A DNA stretch of 64,000 nt from Casuarina equisetifolia (Eukaryota; Streptophyta; Magnoliopsida; Fagales; Casuarinaceae). The stretch spans positions 8,067,501-8,131,500 of the forward strand of contig CM052361.1 in NCBI GenBank assembly GCA_028551475.1. Reading direction: 5' to 3'. The position numbers and the translations under genes are program-made. The notes beneath the pieces are model-generated. The model searched no databases. It was not told the DNA's origin and saw nothing but the letters and a program-made list of their open reading frames with translations. Positions within the stretch are counted from its first letter, which is position 1, and the number at the start of each line of letters is the position of its first letter. Of this stretch, positions 51,353-62,191 are shown in pieces.

Positions 51353-54040
51353 TCAACGTCCTTTGGGGTTCATGATCTGTGAGAACACAGCACTTGGTGT
51401 CAGCCCATCAGAGTCTTCACTGGCTAGACTCCGACCACCAATGCTCATACTCATTCCAGTGCTCCTCGAGTCCGTGACATTACCATCAAAACGCGGGGAT
51501 GAATTAGTATCACTTTTACCTTTGGATGGCACGAATGGCTCCTCCTCGATGTCGATTCCGACAATGCCATTGCCACTCTCCTCTGCACTCTCCTGAAGCT
51601 GCAATGCAAACTCAAGATTCCACAGCACATCACCCATTGATGGCCGCTCAATTCCCTGATCAGAGACGCACTTCATTGCAGTCTCGGCAAACTTCTTGAA
51701 ACATTCAGGTGCAATCTTCCCCTTCAGATAAGGATCACTGATCTGATCGAGAATGCCTTTCTTGTGACAGTGAGCAGCCCACTCTGCCAAGCTCACTTGC
51801 TCCTTCGGAAGTGTTGGGTTCAGTGCTGGCCGAGCACACAGGATCTCGAAAAGAACAACCCCAAATGAGTAAACATCAGATTTTTCAGTCAGTTGCTGTC
51901 GCCTGAAGTACTCTGGATCCAAATACCCGAAACTTCCCTTGACAACAGTGCTGACATGTGTGTTATCCAACGTAGGACCAGTCTTTGATAACCCAAAATC
52001 AGAAACCTTTGCAACCCACTTCTCATCCAGGAGAATGTTAGTTGTTTTAACATCTCGGTGGATAATGGTGTGCTTGGCACCAGTATGGAGATAGTGTAAA
52101 CCGCGAGCAGCTCCAATGCATATCTCAAGCCTTTGCTTCCAGGGCAATGGAGGCTTTTGGGTCTTGTACAGATGCTCACGCAGCGTCCCATAGGCCATGT
52201 AGTCATAAACAAGAATCATCTCACAGTTCTCTTCACAATAGCCAATCAATGAAACAAGGTGGCGATGACGGAGTTTTGAAAGCATTTCAATCTCAGTTTG
52301 GAACTCGTGTACACCTTGTTCAGAAAGTGGGTTACCACGCTTGATTGCTACTTTGGTCGCTCCACCATCAATTTCTCCCTTGTAAACTTTACCAAAACCT
52401 CCAACTCCAAGCAGTAGAGCCTCATCGAAGTTCTTGGTGGCACTCTTGATCTCAGCAAATGAGAAATGGCGGCAAAGGTTTGAAGGGAGCGAAGATGCAT
52501 AACTTCCTGTAGTGTTTGTCTTGGCAGAACCCGCAGAGTGTGAATTTCCATATAGAGAGAGCGGAAGCCATCCCGAAGGACCTTCACTTGTACTTGAGTC
52601 TTTCCCATGCCTTCGGCGACGGACAGCAGCAATAAGAAAGAAAGCAGCAACAAGGGCTAGGACAATTCCACCACTAACACCTCCAATAATAATAGCTTTT
52701 TGATTCTTTGTCTTACTATTAGCAGATGATGGTCTAACCTTTGATGGGTCAATGTCCTCTTGAGCAACAGGAATAGGATTGAGGCCCGCCAGATTACCAT
52801 TTGCATCACTAAGTTTGAATATCTCAACTCCATTCAAGATTGAATCGTAATAATTGGGCTTGTCAGTAGTGTCTGGATGCAATTGAAGCCACAAGTCCCG
52901 CTGTGGACTTCCATTAGGAACAAGAACCACATAATCCCTATGCACTGCAGCATCATTTTGCCCCCCTGCCCATGCAACAACATCTGCCCCATGCTCGGCA
53001 GTTTGATTGTAAATGAAGATGTCAAACACCCTTTGATTTATCTTGGTTATGTTTGGCTGAACCTCACAGAAATGAAGCCTTACTAGGTAAGAGAACCCCG
53101 AATCAACCGAGAAAATCCAAGTCAAATTGTAATTGAGATTGATCTGATTATTCGGCCCCATAGATCTAGCAGTGGCATAGACATCCTCGGGAGCAACATA
53201 AGAAGGCATACCTGTTGGGTATTTGATACTCGTGTTTAGCTCAACAGAAACTGCAACACCGAGCGCCGCCCCATAGATGTATGGCATGTCATCAGACCAC
53301 GACCTATAAAGACCGGTATCATGGGAGGGCGAGATATCATTTCCTCCCACATTCAACCGATATACATTTTCAAGTGCAGTGCTGTTATCGACAGTGAAAG
53401 GACTACCACTCACACCAACAAGCGGGAAACCCTCAGTCGGACTACTATAAATGTCAGGCATTGACACAACCTCAATCCCATTCACAAAAGCATATGCCTT
53501 TGGGGATTTGGTCGACGGGATGAAGTTTATGTCCAATTTGTCACCATCGACATTGATCGAGTACTCCTTAACAATAAATGCAAGGTTCAAAGCTTGTGCA
53601 GTTTGCGCAGCACTGAAGTTCTTGAGAAGAGTATATGAGCCGGTCGTGACAGAGAACAGGCCGTCGGTGGCATTTAGGCCCGCGTAGGAAGCAGGGTAGA
53701 AGTAGAGCCGCACAAATTTACGGCCAGCCACAACAGGAATGCTATATGTGAAATTTGCAGGGAAAACCCGACCAGTCATGTAAGGGACTTGAGGGACCGA
53801 AGGATCCTGACTCGAGGCTGCCGAGGTGGAAGATTTCCCACCCGCCATCAGATAGCTGGAGGCATCATCCGAGTTCCACTTCCGACCATCGTTATCGGTA
53901 GTTCCCGAGGTTGCCCCACAATCAATAAGGATTTTCTCGGCCGGTACATAGTTGTCGGCTAGTACTACGTGAATCAACGACAAGGCGAAGAAAAAGCTAA
54001 TGGGTATGGACAAAAAACGAAGTTTATCCCGGATCTTCAT
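51353..54040 (-). CDS. FER: Receptor kinase FERONIA (CrRLK1L family)
   Basis: Plasma-membrane receptor for RALF peptides with LLG co-receptors and pectin; controls pollen-tube reception, root-hair and cell growth, wall integrity and immunity. Intronless coding sequence of 895 residues, the same length as Arabidopsis FER. ATG 54040 was chosen because the frame further upstream has no ATG. A signal peptide covers 1-28. Two malectin-like domains lie at about 33-410 (VPYMTGRVFPANFTYSI; NVYRLNVGGNDISPSHDTGL; YVAPEDVYATARSMGP). One membrane helix is at about 442-466, followed by RRRR. The juxtamembrane SGWLPLSLYGNSHSAGSAKT block is typical of the FER/ANX group. The kinase domain starts at about 530 and is complete: GVGGFGKVY, VAIKRG, HRDVKTTN, DFG and the activation loop GSFGYLDPEYFRRQQ. 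The tail ends GLTPSAVFSQIMNPKGR as in FER. Confidence 0.98.
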   Translation of the reverse strand: MKIRDKLRFLSIPISFFFALSLIHVVLADNYVPAEKILIDCGATSGTTDNDGRKWNSDDASSYLMAGGKSSTSAASSQDPSVPQVPYMTGRVFPANFTYSIPVVAGRKFVRLYFYPASYAGLNATDGLFSVTTGSYTLLKNFSAAQTAQALNLAFIVKEYSINVDGDKLDINFIPSTKSPKAYAFVNGIEVVSMPDIYSSPTEGFPLVGVSGSPFTVDNSTALENVYRLNVGGNDISPSHDTGLYRSWSDDMPYIYGAALGVAVSVELNTSIKYPTGMPSYVAPEDVYATARSMGPNNQINLNYNLTWIFSVDSGFSYLVRLHFCEVQPNITKINQRVFDIFIYNQTAEHGADVVAWAGGQNDAAVHRDYVVLVPNGSPQRDLWLQLHPDTTDKPNYYDSILNGVEIFKLSDANGNLAGLNPIPVAQEDIDPSKVRPSSANSKTKNQKAIIIGGVSGGIVLALVAAFFLIAAVRRRRHGKDSSTSEGPSGWLPLSLYGNSHSAGSAKTNTTGSYASSLPSNLCRHFSFAEIKSATKNFDEALLLGVGGFGKVYKGEIDGGATKVAIKRGNPLSEQGVHEFQTEIEMLSKLRHRHLVSLIGYCEENCEMILVYDYMAYGTLREHLYKTQKPPLPWKQRLEICIGAARGLHYLHTGAKHTIIHRDVKTTNILLDEKWVAKVSDFGLSKTGPTLDNTHVSTVVKGSFGYLDPEYFRRQQLTEKSDVYSFGVVLFEILCARPALNPTLPKEQVSLAEWAAHCHKKGILDQISDPYLKGKIAPECFKKFAETAMKCVSDQGIERPSMGDVLWNLEFALQLQESAEESGNGIVGIDIEEEPFVPSKGKSDTNSSPRFDGNVTDSRSTGMSMSIGGRSLASEDSDGLTPSAVFSQIMNPKGR

Positions 54041-54512
54041 CCCAAAATTCAAAATTCTAGCCGCTCAGGAGAGTTAGAGGAGTCAAATGTGGAGGATTTT
54101 ACTTTGGGTCTGGTTCGGGAAGGGATTGAATCACAGACGAAATCAAACAGAGCCAAGAAAACACATCAGACTCACACAAAACTGAGGCCCAATTTCAAGG
54201 TCGGAGTTAGAAACGGCGATCAAGGCAAAGATCTGAGTTTTCGAACACCCAAATCAAGATCAGAACTGAGAAAATAGCTAAAAAAATAAAAAAAACTCAA
54301 GAGGGAACCGAGCACAAGTAAAATTTCAGATCCAAATCAGAAAGACGCTAAAAAAGGACGAGAATTGGAGAAGCAGAAGATTCAGCAAACATATAGACGA
54401 AGCTTTAGGACAGCACAAAGTGCAAGACATAGAGCACAAAGATTGAACTGCAGAGCTTAGTAGTCATTTCCAGCCCGAGAACAGAAACTGTCATAGATGA
54501 AGAAAATGTTAC
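54041..54512 (-). other. FERONIA leader, probable leader intron
   Basis: Read on the minus strand, CGAAAG|GTAAC gives a good donor at 54512-54511. CTAG just before the ATG gives a plausible acceptor (exon resuming about 54056). An intron in the leader of an otherwise intronless gene is inferred, not proven. Confidence 0.5.
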
Positions 54513-57100
54513 CTTTCGGGAAAATCAGCTCAAGAAACCGAGTTCCCCTAGTCGAACAGGGTAAGCGTGATGGCTTGAGAGCTTTGAAAGTCGGAATGGC
54601 GTAAATGGCTTCCAACAGAGACAGAGACCAGATGCTCTAGAAATCCAGCTTCCTTTACTACTCAACTCCTGCTTTGTTTAGTTATTAGTTGACGAAGTGT
54701 CTATGATAAGCACCATCTGTAACGTGGAATGACGAATTTGTCCGTCAACGGGAACTATATTTACGGGTTCACAGAAAAGTCAGAATGCGAGAGGTTGATG
54801 GCAGATCAGGAAGGAGCTCCTCCAGCGGAGAAACGCGTCGAAAGGGCAAATCGGGTACGCGGATCCATCAGGCGCCGATACTCCACACTTGCGTGTCGTT
54901 GGTTGTCGCCATTAACGGTTGCATCTGGACCGCACAATCGGGGTTGTTAAGGTGGGCCCCGAGAGCCGGGATGGATGCACAGCTGTGCACAGCCCTAAAG
55001 TAGGTGGTGGTGGTCGTCATGGTAGGGACCACCGGAGTGAAAGGAAGGGCATGTATGCATGACAGAGAGGAACGATGGTGGTGGCACTGGCCCATAAAGG
55101 CTTGAAATCATTTATGTCACCTTCTTTCTTTGGTTTCTAGCTTTATTTGTTACCCAAACAGAACTAGGGAAGGAGGGAACAAAGGAGGAATGAGGAGCCC
55201 ATCCCATGCTCGACTCGTTGAAAGATGCATAGATGGATATTGCCTGTGAAACTTCCTCGAAAATTTTCAGAAAAAGGTTTTCAAATGTTGTAAATAGTGG
55301 TCGTTTTATTGGATTCTCTTAATATAATATTAAAATTAAGGTTTGAGAGATGGAATTTGAAGCTTGTAATTTATATTAGTGATGAAAAAAATAGGTTGTT
55401 TTGCCAGCTAATTCAATAATAAAGTTAGTGGAAACTCTAAATATGAGGTTTAGGTTCCATATCTTATGTATGTAATTTGGATGTATACGTTATAATATTA
55501 AAATATGAAAATAATATATATAATCTTTATAAGCTAGTTTATAAAATAAAACTTTATCCTATCAAAGCTTAAATTTCAAAAGTGTATCCTATTGTATGAA
55601 GCTTATAGTGTATAAGAGGATATATATATATACCTTTTTAGAATGTAGTTGCAACTTACATTAATTAGGATGAGATGTAATGAGAATATTGACAAAAGTT
55701 TTCACTTAAATCTTGTTTTAGAATTTATAACATCCCAACATTTTCTTTAATTAGTTGATTATTAGGATGAACTTGATCCCCATCCTCTAAGCAATTAAAA
55801 TCCACCACATTACAGAATCATTTTTTTATTAAAAAGAAAAACCTTTTTATTCTTAAATAAATTTTTAGATAAAATTAAGCTTTTCTAACAATTTCACATT
55901 GTCAATATATTAGCTTTATATTTTCTTATGTACTCAAGTGTCCCAATTTTTTAATGATAGTTTTTAAAAAAAAAAACAAAAAAAAAAGAATATGAAGTTG
56001 AACAACTTTTAACATAGAATTAAAGTTTAAATTCTAACATAACACTTCATTACTTGTGAGTTTTACCTTTATGATTCCAACAATCATAAATTATATTCTC
56101 ACATTGATCTATTGTCAAAAGCTGTAATTGTCCTATTTTAACAAATCTTATTTAATATCTTCATTGCATGTTCAAGTATCTTTCTTTATTAATAATCCCC
56201 TTTCAGAGAAGAAATTAATATATTTCTACCAAGAGTTTTGAGATATTCAAATGGACAAAGAGCACGGAATAGCTTTTACTGAATTTGACCGTAGTATTAA
56301 GAAGTGCAACTTAATGTTACAGTGAGATTATGCTAGAAAAAGAAAAAGCATCCTCTAATCTGATGGTTGGCGATAACGGAATTCCCTTATGGGTTGATAA
56401 TTGAAAGCTCTTGAGACTGCCCCTCAACCCATCTAATTTGTGATATATAACAATTCAATTTAGAAGGGAGAAGAACACTTTAACGTATAAGAAAATCATT
56501 CGATTTTAACAAATAATCATTCATGATTTTGCTCTATTCTTGTCCCAAAAATGGGGCTCAAATCAACTGGGTATGATGGTGGGTGCTTAAATCGGATCAT
56601 GTTGTCAACTGTAACAGCGAAATTGTTTGGACTGTGTTCTGCGTTGCAGATGAACAAGTCATATGAACAAGGAGAGTCTTCTTCCTTTCTCCATTGTGAG
56701 ATCATATATGTGCAAACAGGTCTTGATTTGTGACTGATAATCACCAGCGAATAAAAAAGATTGAGGTCTTTCACTCCTCTTATCATCTAGATTGCTTTCA
56801 AAGGATAAGAAGAACTTGGAATCATCTATTAAGAAATGGTTTGGAAAGCTCAAGAGGAATCACGTAAAGTACAGTAGTTACCTGTATAGAAAAATCGCCG
56901 GCCTTTTCCTGGAGCGGCTCTCTTCTCTGAAACGTTCCTCCTCCTCCTCGTCCGCCTCCGCCCCCATCTCTCTCTCTCTCTCTCTGAAAAAGATACATAA
57001 ACTGTTTCTTCTCGCCATGCATATAAACAAGCACGATCCTGTTCTTATCTCCTGAGAGTGCAGTTTCGAATCATATCGGAAAATCTGCACATTTTGAGAT
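54513..57100. other. Divergent spacer, FERONIA promoter to MAN6 upstream region
   Basis: The FERONIA first leader exon and promoter occupy roughly the first 500 bp. 55250-56500 is A/T-rich; 55420-55500 resembles 16940-17035 (see findings). A (CT)n run lies at about 56967-56985. A frame at 56792-57055 is serine-rich by virtue of its CTC repeats and is probably not a gene. Confidence 0.45.
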
Positions 57101-57162
57101 GACATAGTTTACTAATCAAAATCGAGTTGGTGCAACTGCCCCTGATGAACACTCTATGCCCT

Positions 57163-57276
57163 GGCCCCAGACTAGAACCTTCCTTAGACAGGATTTCTTT
57201 GACCCCAGACTCGAACCTACCTTAGAAATGATTTCTTTGGCCCCTGACTAGAACCTACCTTAAACATGAATTCTCA
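57163..57276 (+). repeat. Three 38-bp tandem repeats in the MAN6 promoter
   Basis: Units at 57163-57200, 57201-57238 and 57239-57276 share GnCCCCnGACTnGAACCT, CCTTAnA and a TTTCTTT or similar end. Units 2 and 3 contain ACCTACC (57215-57221 and 57253-57259). Unit 1 has ACCTTCC instead. The array ends about 180 bp before the candidate TATA box. Confidence 0.85.
57215..57259 (+). promoter_or_regulatory. Paired AC-I/SMRE (MYB) elements, ACCTACC twice
   Basis: ACCTACC is the AC-I element and fits the secondary-wall MYB-responsive element consensus ACC(A/T)A(A/C)(T/C) bound by MYB46/MYB83 and lignin MYBs. The two copies are 38 bp apart, same orientation, about 200-245 bp upstream of the candidate TATA box. 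Regulation of this gene by wall MYBs is inference, though MAN6-type mannanases act in wood-forming tissue. Confidence 0.6.
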
Positions 57277-57457
57277 GCGACTTTACTCCTACCCTTCAAT
57301 CGCACATCCGTAGGCCATAGCTGAAACAGAAAGAAGGCAATGGATGGATATGAGGAAGGATATTTTCTTGGCTTCAAAGTTAGAACTTTGATCCCTTCTT
57401 GTGCACTTTTCTTCTGTACTTCCTCACGTTCGGGGAAGAAGCCATGGAGATGATAGG

Positions 57458-57465
57458 TATAAATA
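57458..57465 (+). promoter_or_regulatory. Candidate TATA box of MAN6
   Basis: TATAAATA lies 47 bp before the ATG at 57512, leaving room for a very short leader. Confidence 0.6.
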
Positions 57466-57511
57466 CTATGTCGCATGAGTTGTGCTCAATGTGGTTCTCT
57501 GATTAGGCACC

Positions 57512-59858
57512 ATGAATACCCACATCAGGAATTTTCGGTTGCATACCATCTCTGGGGTGGCGATTTTTCTGATTCTTATGCAATATTCAGGTTCCACAGC
57601 AGTTGCTGACATTGAAGAGGAACAATTCGAATACACAGAGGAGGATGCTGAAAATCATTTAACATCTCCAACCAGAAGTTACGGGTACCAAACCACATTT
57701 CCATATACTATCTATTTGTCTTAGAAAGTTCAATTCCAACCAAAAGTTGATTCAGAAGCGAAAACATCTATCTTCCTTATGTTAAGCAAGATTTTAAAAA
57801 ATATGAGACTTGTTTTACGCTATTTTTAATATGAAAATACTTCTTTTTCTTTATAAAGAGACTCTAGACTTGATATAAAGTAATTCAATTGATGTGCTTA
57901 GGATTGGTGACAGGGGGACCGTAGAAGATGATGCATGGCTTATGGTCCAGAAGAAAGGAAACCAATTTGTGGTTAACGACCAACCCTTGTACATAAATGG
58001 CTTCAACACATACTGGTTGATGGTATTTGCTGCGGATCAATCCACAAGAGGGAAGGTCACAGACCTGTTTAAGCAAGCATCTTCAGTGGGTCTTACGGTA
58101 TGCAGAACCTGGGCATTCAACGATGGACAGTCACAAGCGCTTCAGAAATCTCCATCGGTTTACGACGAAGGAGTTTTCAAGGTACACTCAACTATAGTGA
58201 GACTTACTCTTCTTTCTCTCCATAACATCAACTTCAAGAAATTTCCCATAGCACTGATTAATCAATCTACACTTAGATGATCTTGGTCATATCCAGCTGC
58301 AACCTGAACTACGAAATTCCCTTCAATTTGTTGGCTTGTAATTTCAAACACACATGTTATGCCTCTTTTACCCTCAACTTGAAGCATTTGTGCTTGCTTC
58401 TCGGTTTGAGAGATTAAGCAAAGATTTTATTTCCCTGAAGTTGTTGCTGATCACAACATATGCCTTTTTTGTTGCATATTCATTGCAAGTTTCGTGAGAT
58501 CCTCCATATTTGGTTAAATTATCCTCTCTTCATAAGTTAGTTTTAAAGAGAAAACAAAACAGCATCAAAATCCTTAGTTCACTTAAAATAAGATCACGTT
58601 GTGTTTTTTGTTCCTGTTTTGGGTTGTAGGCCTTGGATTTCGTGGTGAGTGAAGCTAAAAAATACAAGATCAGGCTCATATTATCATTAACCAACAACTG
58701 GGATGCATATGGCGGAAAACCACAGTACGTGAAATGGGGAAAAGCTGCCGGCCTGAATTTAACCTCCGATGATGACTTCTTCTCTCATCCAACTCTCCGG
58801 AGTTATTACAAGGCACATGTTAAGGCTAGTTCCTTACTACTTCTAATCATTTTTTGTTCAGTAAACTTGTAACATAAGGTCTCTTCCACATCTCAAATTC
58901 AATCTAATTTTCTCGTCTACGTGATTATCTGACAATGTAGACGGTGCTTAATAGAGTGAATACGTTCACAAACATAACTTACAAGGATGACCCAACAATC
59001 TTTGCTTGGGAATTGATGAACGAGCCTCGATGCACCTCAGATCCCACTGGAGATAAACTGCAGGTCTGTTCTATTACTATGTATCTTATTTTTGGTAGCA
59101 TTGAAGCTCGTTTTTGAAATTTCATTGATTTCTAGGCATGGATACAAGAAATGGCAGTCTATGTGAAGAGCATGGATCCTAAACACTTGGTGGATATTGG
59201 GTTGGAAGGATTTTATGGTCCTTCAACTCCAAACAGAGTTCAGTTCAACCCAAATACATATGCCCAACAGGTTGGTACTGACTTCATCAGGAACCACCAG
59301 GTACTTGGCGTTGATTTCGCTTCCGTTCATATTTACGCAGACTCCTGGTAAGTACTCGCTTCAACTAAGTTTGGCCCTTCAAATTTTATGGTACCTTCGC
59401 ATTGACCAGTACATCATTCATGAAGGATTTCGCAATCAATTTCGGATGCCCATCTGCAATTCACGAGGTCATGGATGGAAGCTCACATAGAAGACGCGGA
59501 GAGATATCTTGGGATGCCTGTTGTTTTTGCTGAATTTGGCGTATCTACGAAGGATCCAGGCTACAATTCGTCATTCCGGGATACCCTCCTCGGCACAGTT
59601 TACAAGATACTCTTGAACTCTACAAAGAAGGGAGGTGGGGGGGGCGGGAGTCTTTTTTGGCAGCTTTTTCCTGAAGGGACAGACTACATGGATGATGGGT
59701 ATGCAATTGTTCTGTCAAAATCTGCTTCAACATCAAAGATCATATCCCTTCAGTCCTCGAGACTCTCTGCCCTCAACTCTTTGTGTTCCTGGAAATGTCA
59801 TTGGGGCTGCAAGAAGAAGCCTGCTTTGGAGACTTCACCCTACCACGATGAGCTATGA
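57512..59858 (+). CDS. MAN6: Endo-1,4-beta-mannanase, GH5 subfamily 7, MAN6 type
   Basis: Cleaves beta-1,4-mannan backbones of hemicellulose in the wall. Exons are 57512-57684, 57902-58181, 58630-58824, 58941-59063, 59136-59347 and 59426-59858, 471 residues. An N-terminal hydrophobic segment at about 15-32 is a signal peptide or anchor, followed by an acidic stretch ([13 protein letters not shown]). The GH5 barrel runs from about 75: [35 protein letters not shown], acid/base Glu244 in [20 protein letters not shown], and nucleophile Glu364 in [10 protein letters not shown]. The end is [12 protein letters not shown] plus a short tail ending YHDEL. Exon 3 ends at AAG before GCTAGT if the usual HVKTVLN is kept, which needs a GC donor; a GT donor six bases earlier would drop two residues. 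A hexaglycine (KKGGGGGG) loop follows residue 385. Tail-to-tail with STN8, as MAN6 and STN8 are neighbours in Arabidopsis. Confidence 0.95.
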
Positions 59859-61106
59859 AATCAAATGTAAGAAGAAAAGATCTGAATAAGATGGAAATAG
59901 CGTCATACACGGCATGCTATGGCTCTGCAATCGGTGGAATCTGACACAGCAAGCCATCAGAACTGTTATCCTTTACCTATACATTTGTACGCTTTAAGAA
60001 CTATAAAGTTATCCATTTGTTGTGTATTCCACGTACCTCTCCCTCTCTCAACTCTATAAGATCAGTTGAGCCACTGGCTGAATCCATTAGGTCAACTCGA
60101 TCTTATATTGGACTACTAATCTTTGTATGTTTAGATCAGATCTTTACTTGTATTCTTGTGTTTTGGTTCATAGGATCTTTCATCAGTTGTGATTCAAAAA
60201 TGACAAAAGAACGGGGCAGCAGTCAGAGCCCATTTCAGGAATAGAATCGAGAACCACTGCTACATATATATTACAGGCGGTCATTAGATTCTGATCTAAT
60301 GATTTGGTCATGACATGGGCTGGCCTTCCGAATTCTCCTTCCAGAAATATGGCACTGATAGTCCAAATGAAATCCGGATAAAGAAAGCTGATTTACCAAA
60401 CGAGAATTAACTTCCTTATGTTTGTTGGTGGGGGGGGGGGGGGGGGGGGGGGGGGGAATGTGCAGTACTGTGATTAATTGTAACTATACAAAAGGGTTTA
60501 ATCAAACTGTAAAAGTACTTTTGGTAGGCAATGCATAGTCAGGGACCTCAGTCACCTTAAGCAAAAATGCCGACTTCATAAAATGGCCAGCAACCTATTC
60601 ATAGTCTCTCTATTCCTTTTGCCACTGCATTATTGAGAATGTGGAGCTTCAAAATTTTTAAGCGAAATCTTCTTACAGCCCCTGCCATTAACTGAAAAAA
60701 GAAAATTATGTCTGAATCAGATTGAAAGGTACAGCAGCATCAGAGAAACGGAAGATTAATCAAACAACAATTTGCACTCATTCTGCGGGTCGCCATTTTC
60801 TGTTTTTTGGCCACAGCTTTTCAAATACTAATGTATTACTTATAGGAAAGACGGATGGTAGAATAACACCTAAACATTAGCTGTTTGACTGAAAATACAA
60901 GGCACTTACAGTTGGCATGAATGATTGTGTTCCTTAGCTGATCCATAATCCTGCATTTATGAATTTGATTGAAGGTCCCCAATTTTGTTAGCAGTCAAAC
61001 AGAGGCTCGATACATTGCCATTCTTAATTAAAAACATTATATCCAAAAGTTTCAGAATTATGAAAGAATATGAGAAGATAAAAGATATACCTGCATCCAT
61101 TGTAGC
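59859..61106. other. Convergent spacer, MAN6 and STN8
   Basis: Both 3' UTRs lie here, with a 27-base poly-G run at 60430-60456. Putative introns in the STN8 3' UTR cannot be excluded. No gene seen. Confidence 0.5.
60430..60456. repeat. Poly-G tract of 27 bases
   Basis: An uninterrupted G run preceded by TTTGTTGGT. Poly-G of this length is rare in plant DNA, can form quadruplexes and is error-prone in sequencing, so the true length is uncertain. Confidence 0.85.
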
Positions 61107-62152
61107 TCACTTCCTGGTAAAGCTTAATTTGGAAAGTACAGCAACCGCCTGGTCACCACCCAACAGGAAATAAGGATGTGTCAGAGCAGCAGCAGCAGAT
61201 ATACGCCCTCTTCTAAGAGAATCTCTCACTGATATAAGCTTCGTCGCCAGATCCCAACCTCTACCCGAGTCTAGATCAAGAACTGTTAAGTCAGGCCTCG
61301 ACCGTGTCTTCTCCCTCCATTTATTCAAGTCATATCCAACTGTTTTGAGTTCTAAATTGAAATTCTTTAAGCCTGATGTGGATCTTAAGGTTGGTATTGC
61401 CATTTGCAGAAGTACAATCCCAGCAGAATACATATCAAATAGATCAGGACAGTTAAGCTGCAGCAACATGTGCAAACACCACTTAGCACTTCAAGGAACC
61501 GCATACAGTGACAAGGTTGCCAAAAGAATAACCATCATTCATATGAGATGTATGCTCCGTAGTGTTAAAGCAAAACTAATGCCTTTTGACAAATCAGATT
61601 TCGTTCTGAATTCCAATAAATGCAAACAAATCCAATGAGTCAGATCTTTATATATAGTCAATAGCAGGTCAAGACATCATTGCTTGTTGGGCTATTTCCA
61701 GAATGCATAAACGAGGTACCTGCCAGAGAATTGGAGAAAGAAAGGCAGCAATTGGCTCCGGTGGCGGCCTTGGTGTTTCCTCTGGGAGTACGTAAAGTTC
61801 AGGGGGACAATAGTCAGGGTCAAGCAGCGCAAAGTTGGGTGTATAATTCTTGCCAATCCGAAGGTCTGCTGCTGCCCCAAAGTCTATGAGCTTGATCTGT
61901 CCTCCTTTTGTCACGACTAAGTTTGCTGGCTTTACATCTCGATGGACAATGCCTGTGTCATGGATTTTCTTTAGTGAGGTAATAATTTGGCGCATTATTT
62001 GTTTGATGATCAAAGCATTCCTTTCAACAGAGTCCACTCCCTGCAAAACACGCCCAAACATGATCGACTCCAAATTTAAAGGGAAGTTCCGATCCTTCAT
62101 GTAATCAGCAAGACTTCGATCTCCCTGCCACATGGATGTACCCACTGTTAGC

Positions 62153-62191
<39 letters not shown>

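Noticed and set aside
56792-57055. Serine-rich 87-residue frame upstream of MAN6.
   Set aside because: The Ser run is made by CTC/TCC repeats and a (CT)n microsatellite; no conserved domain.
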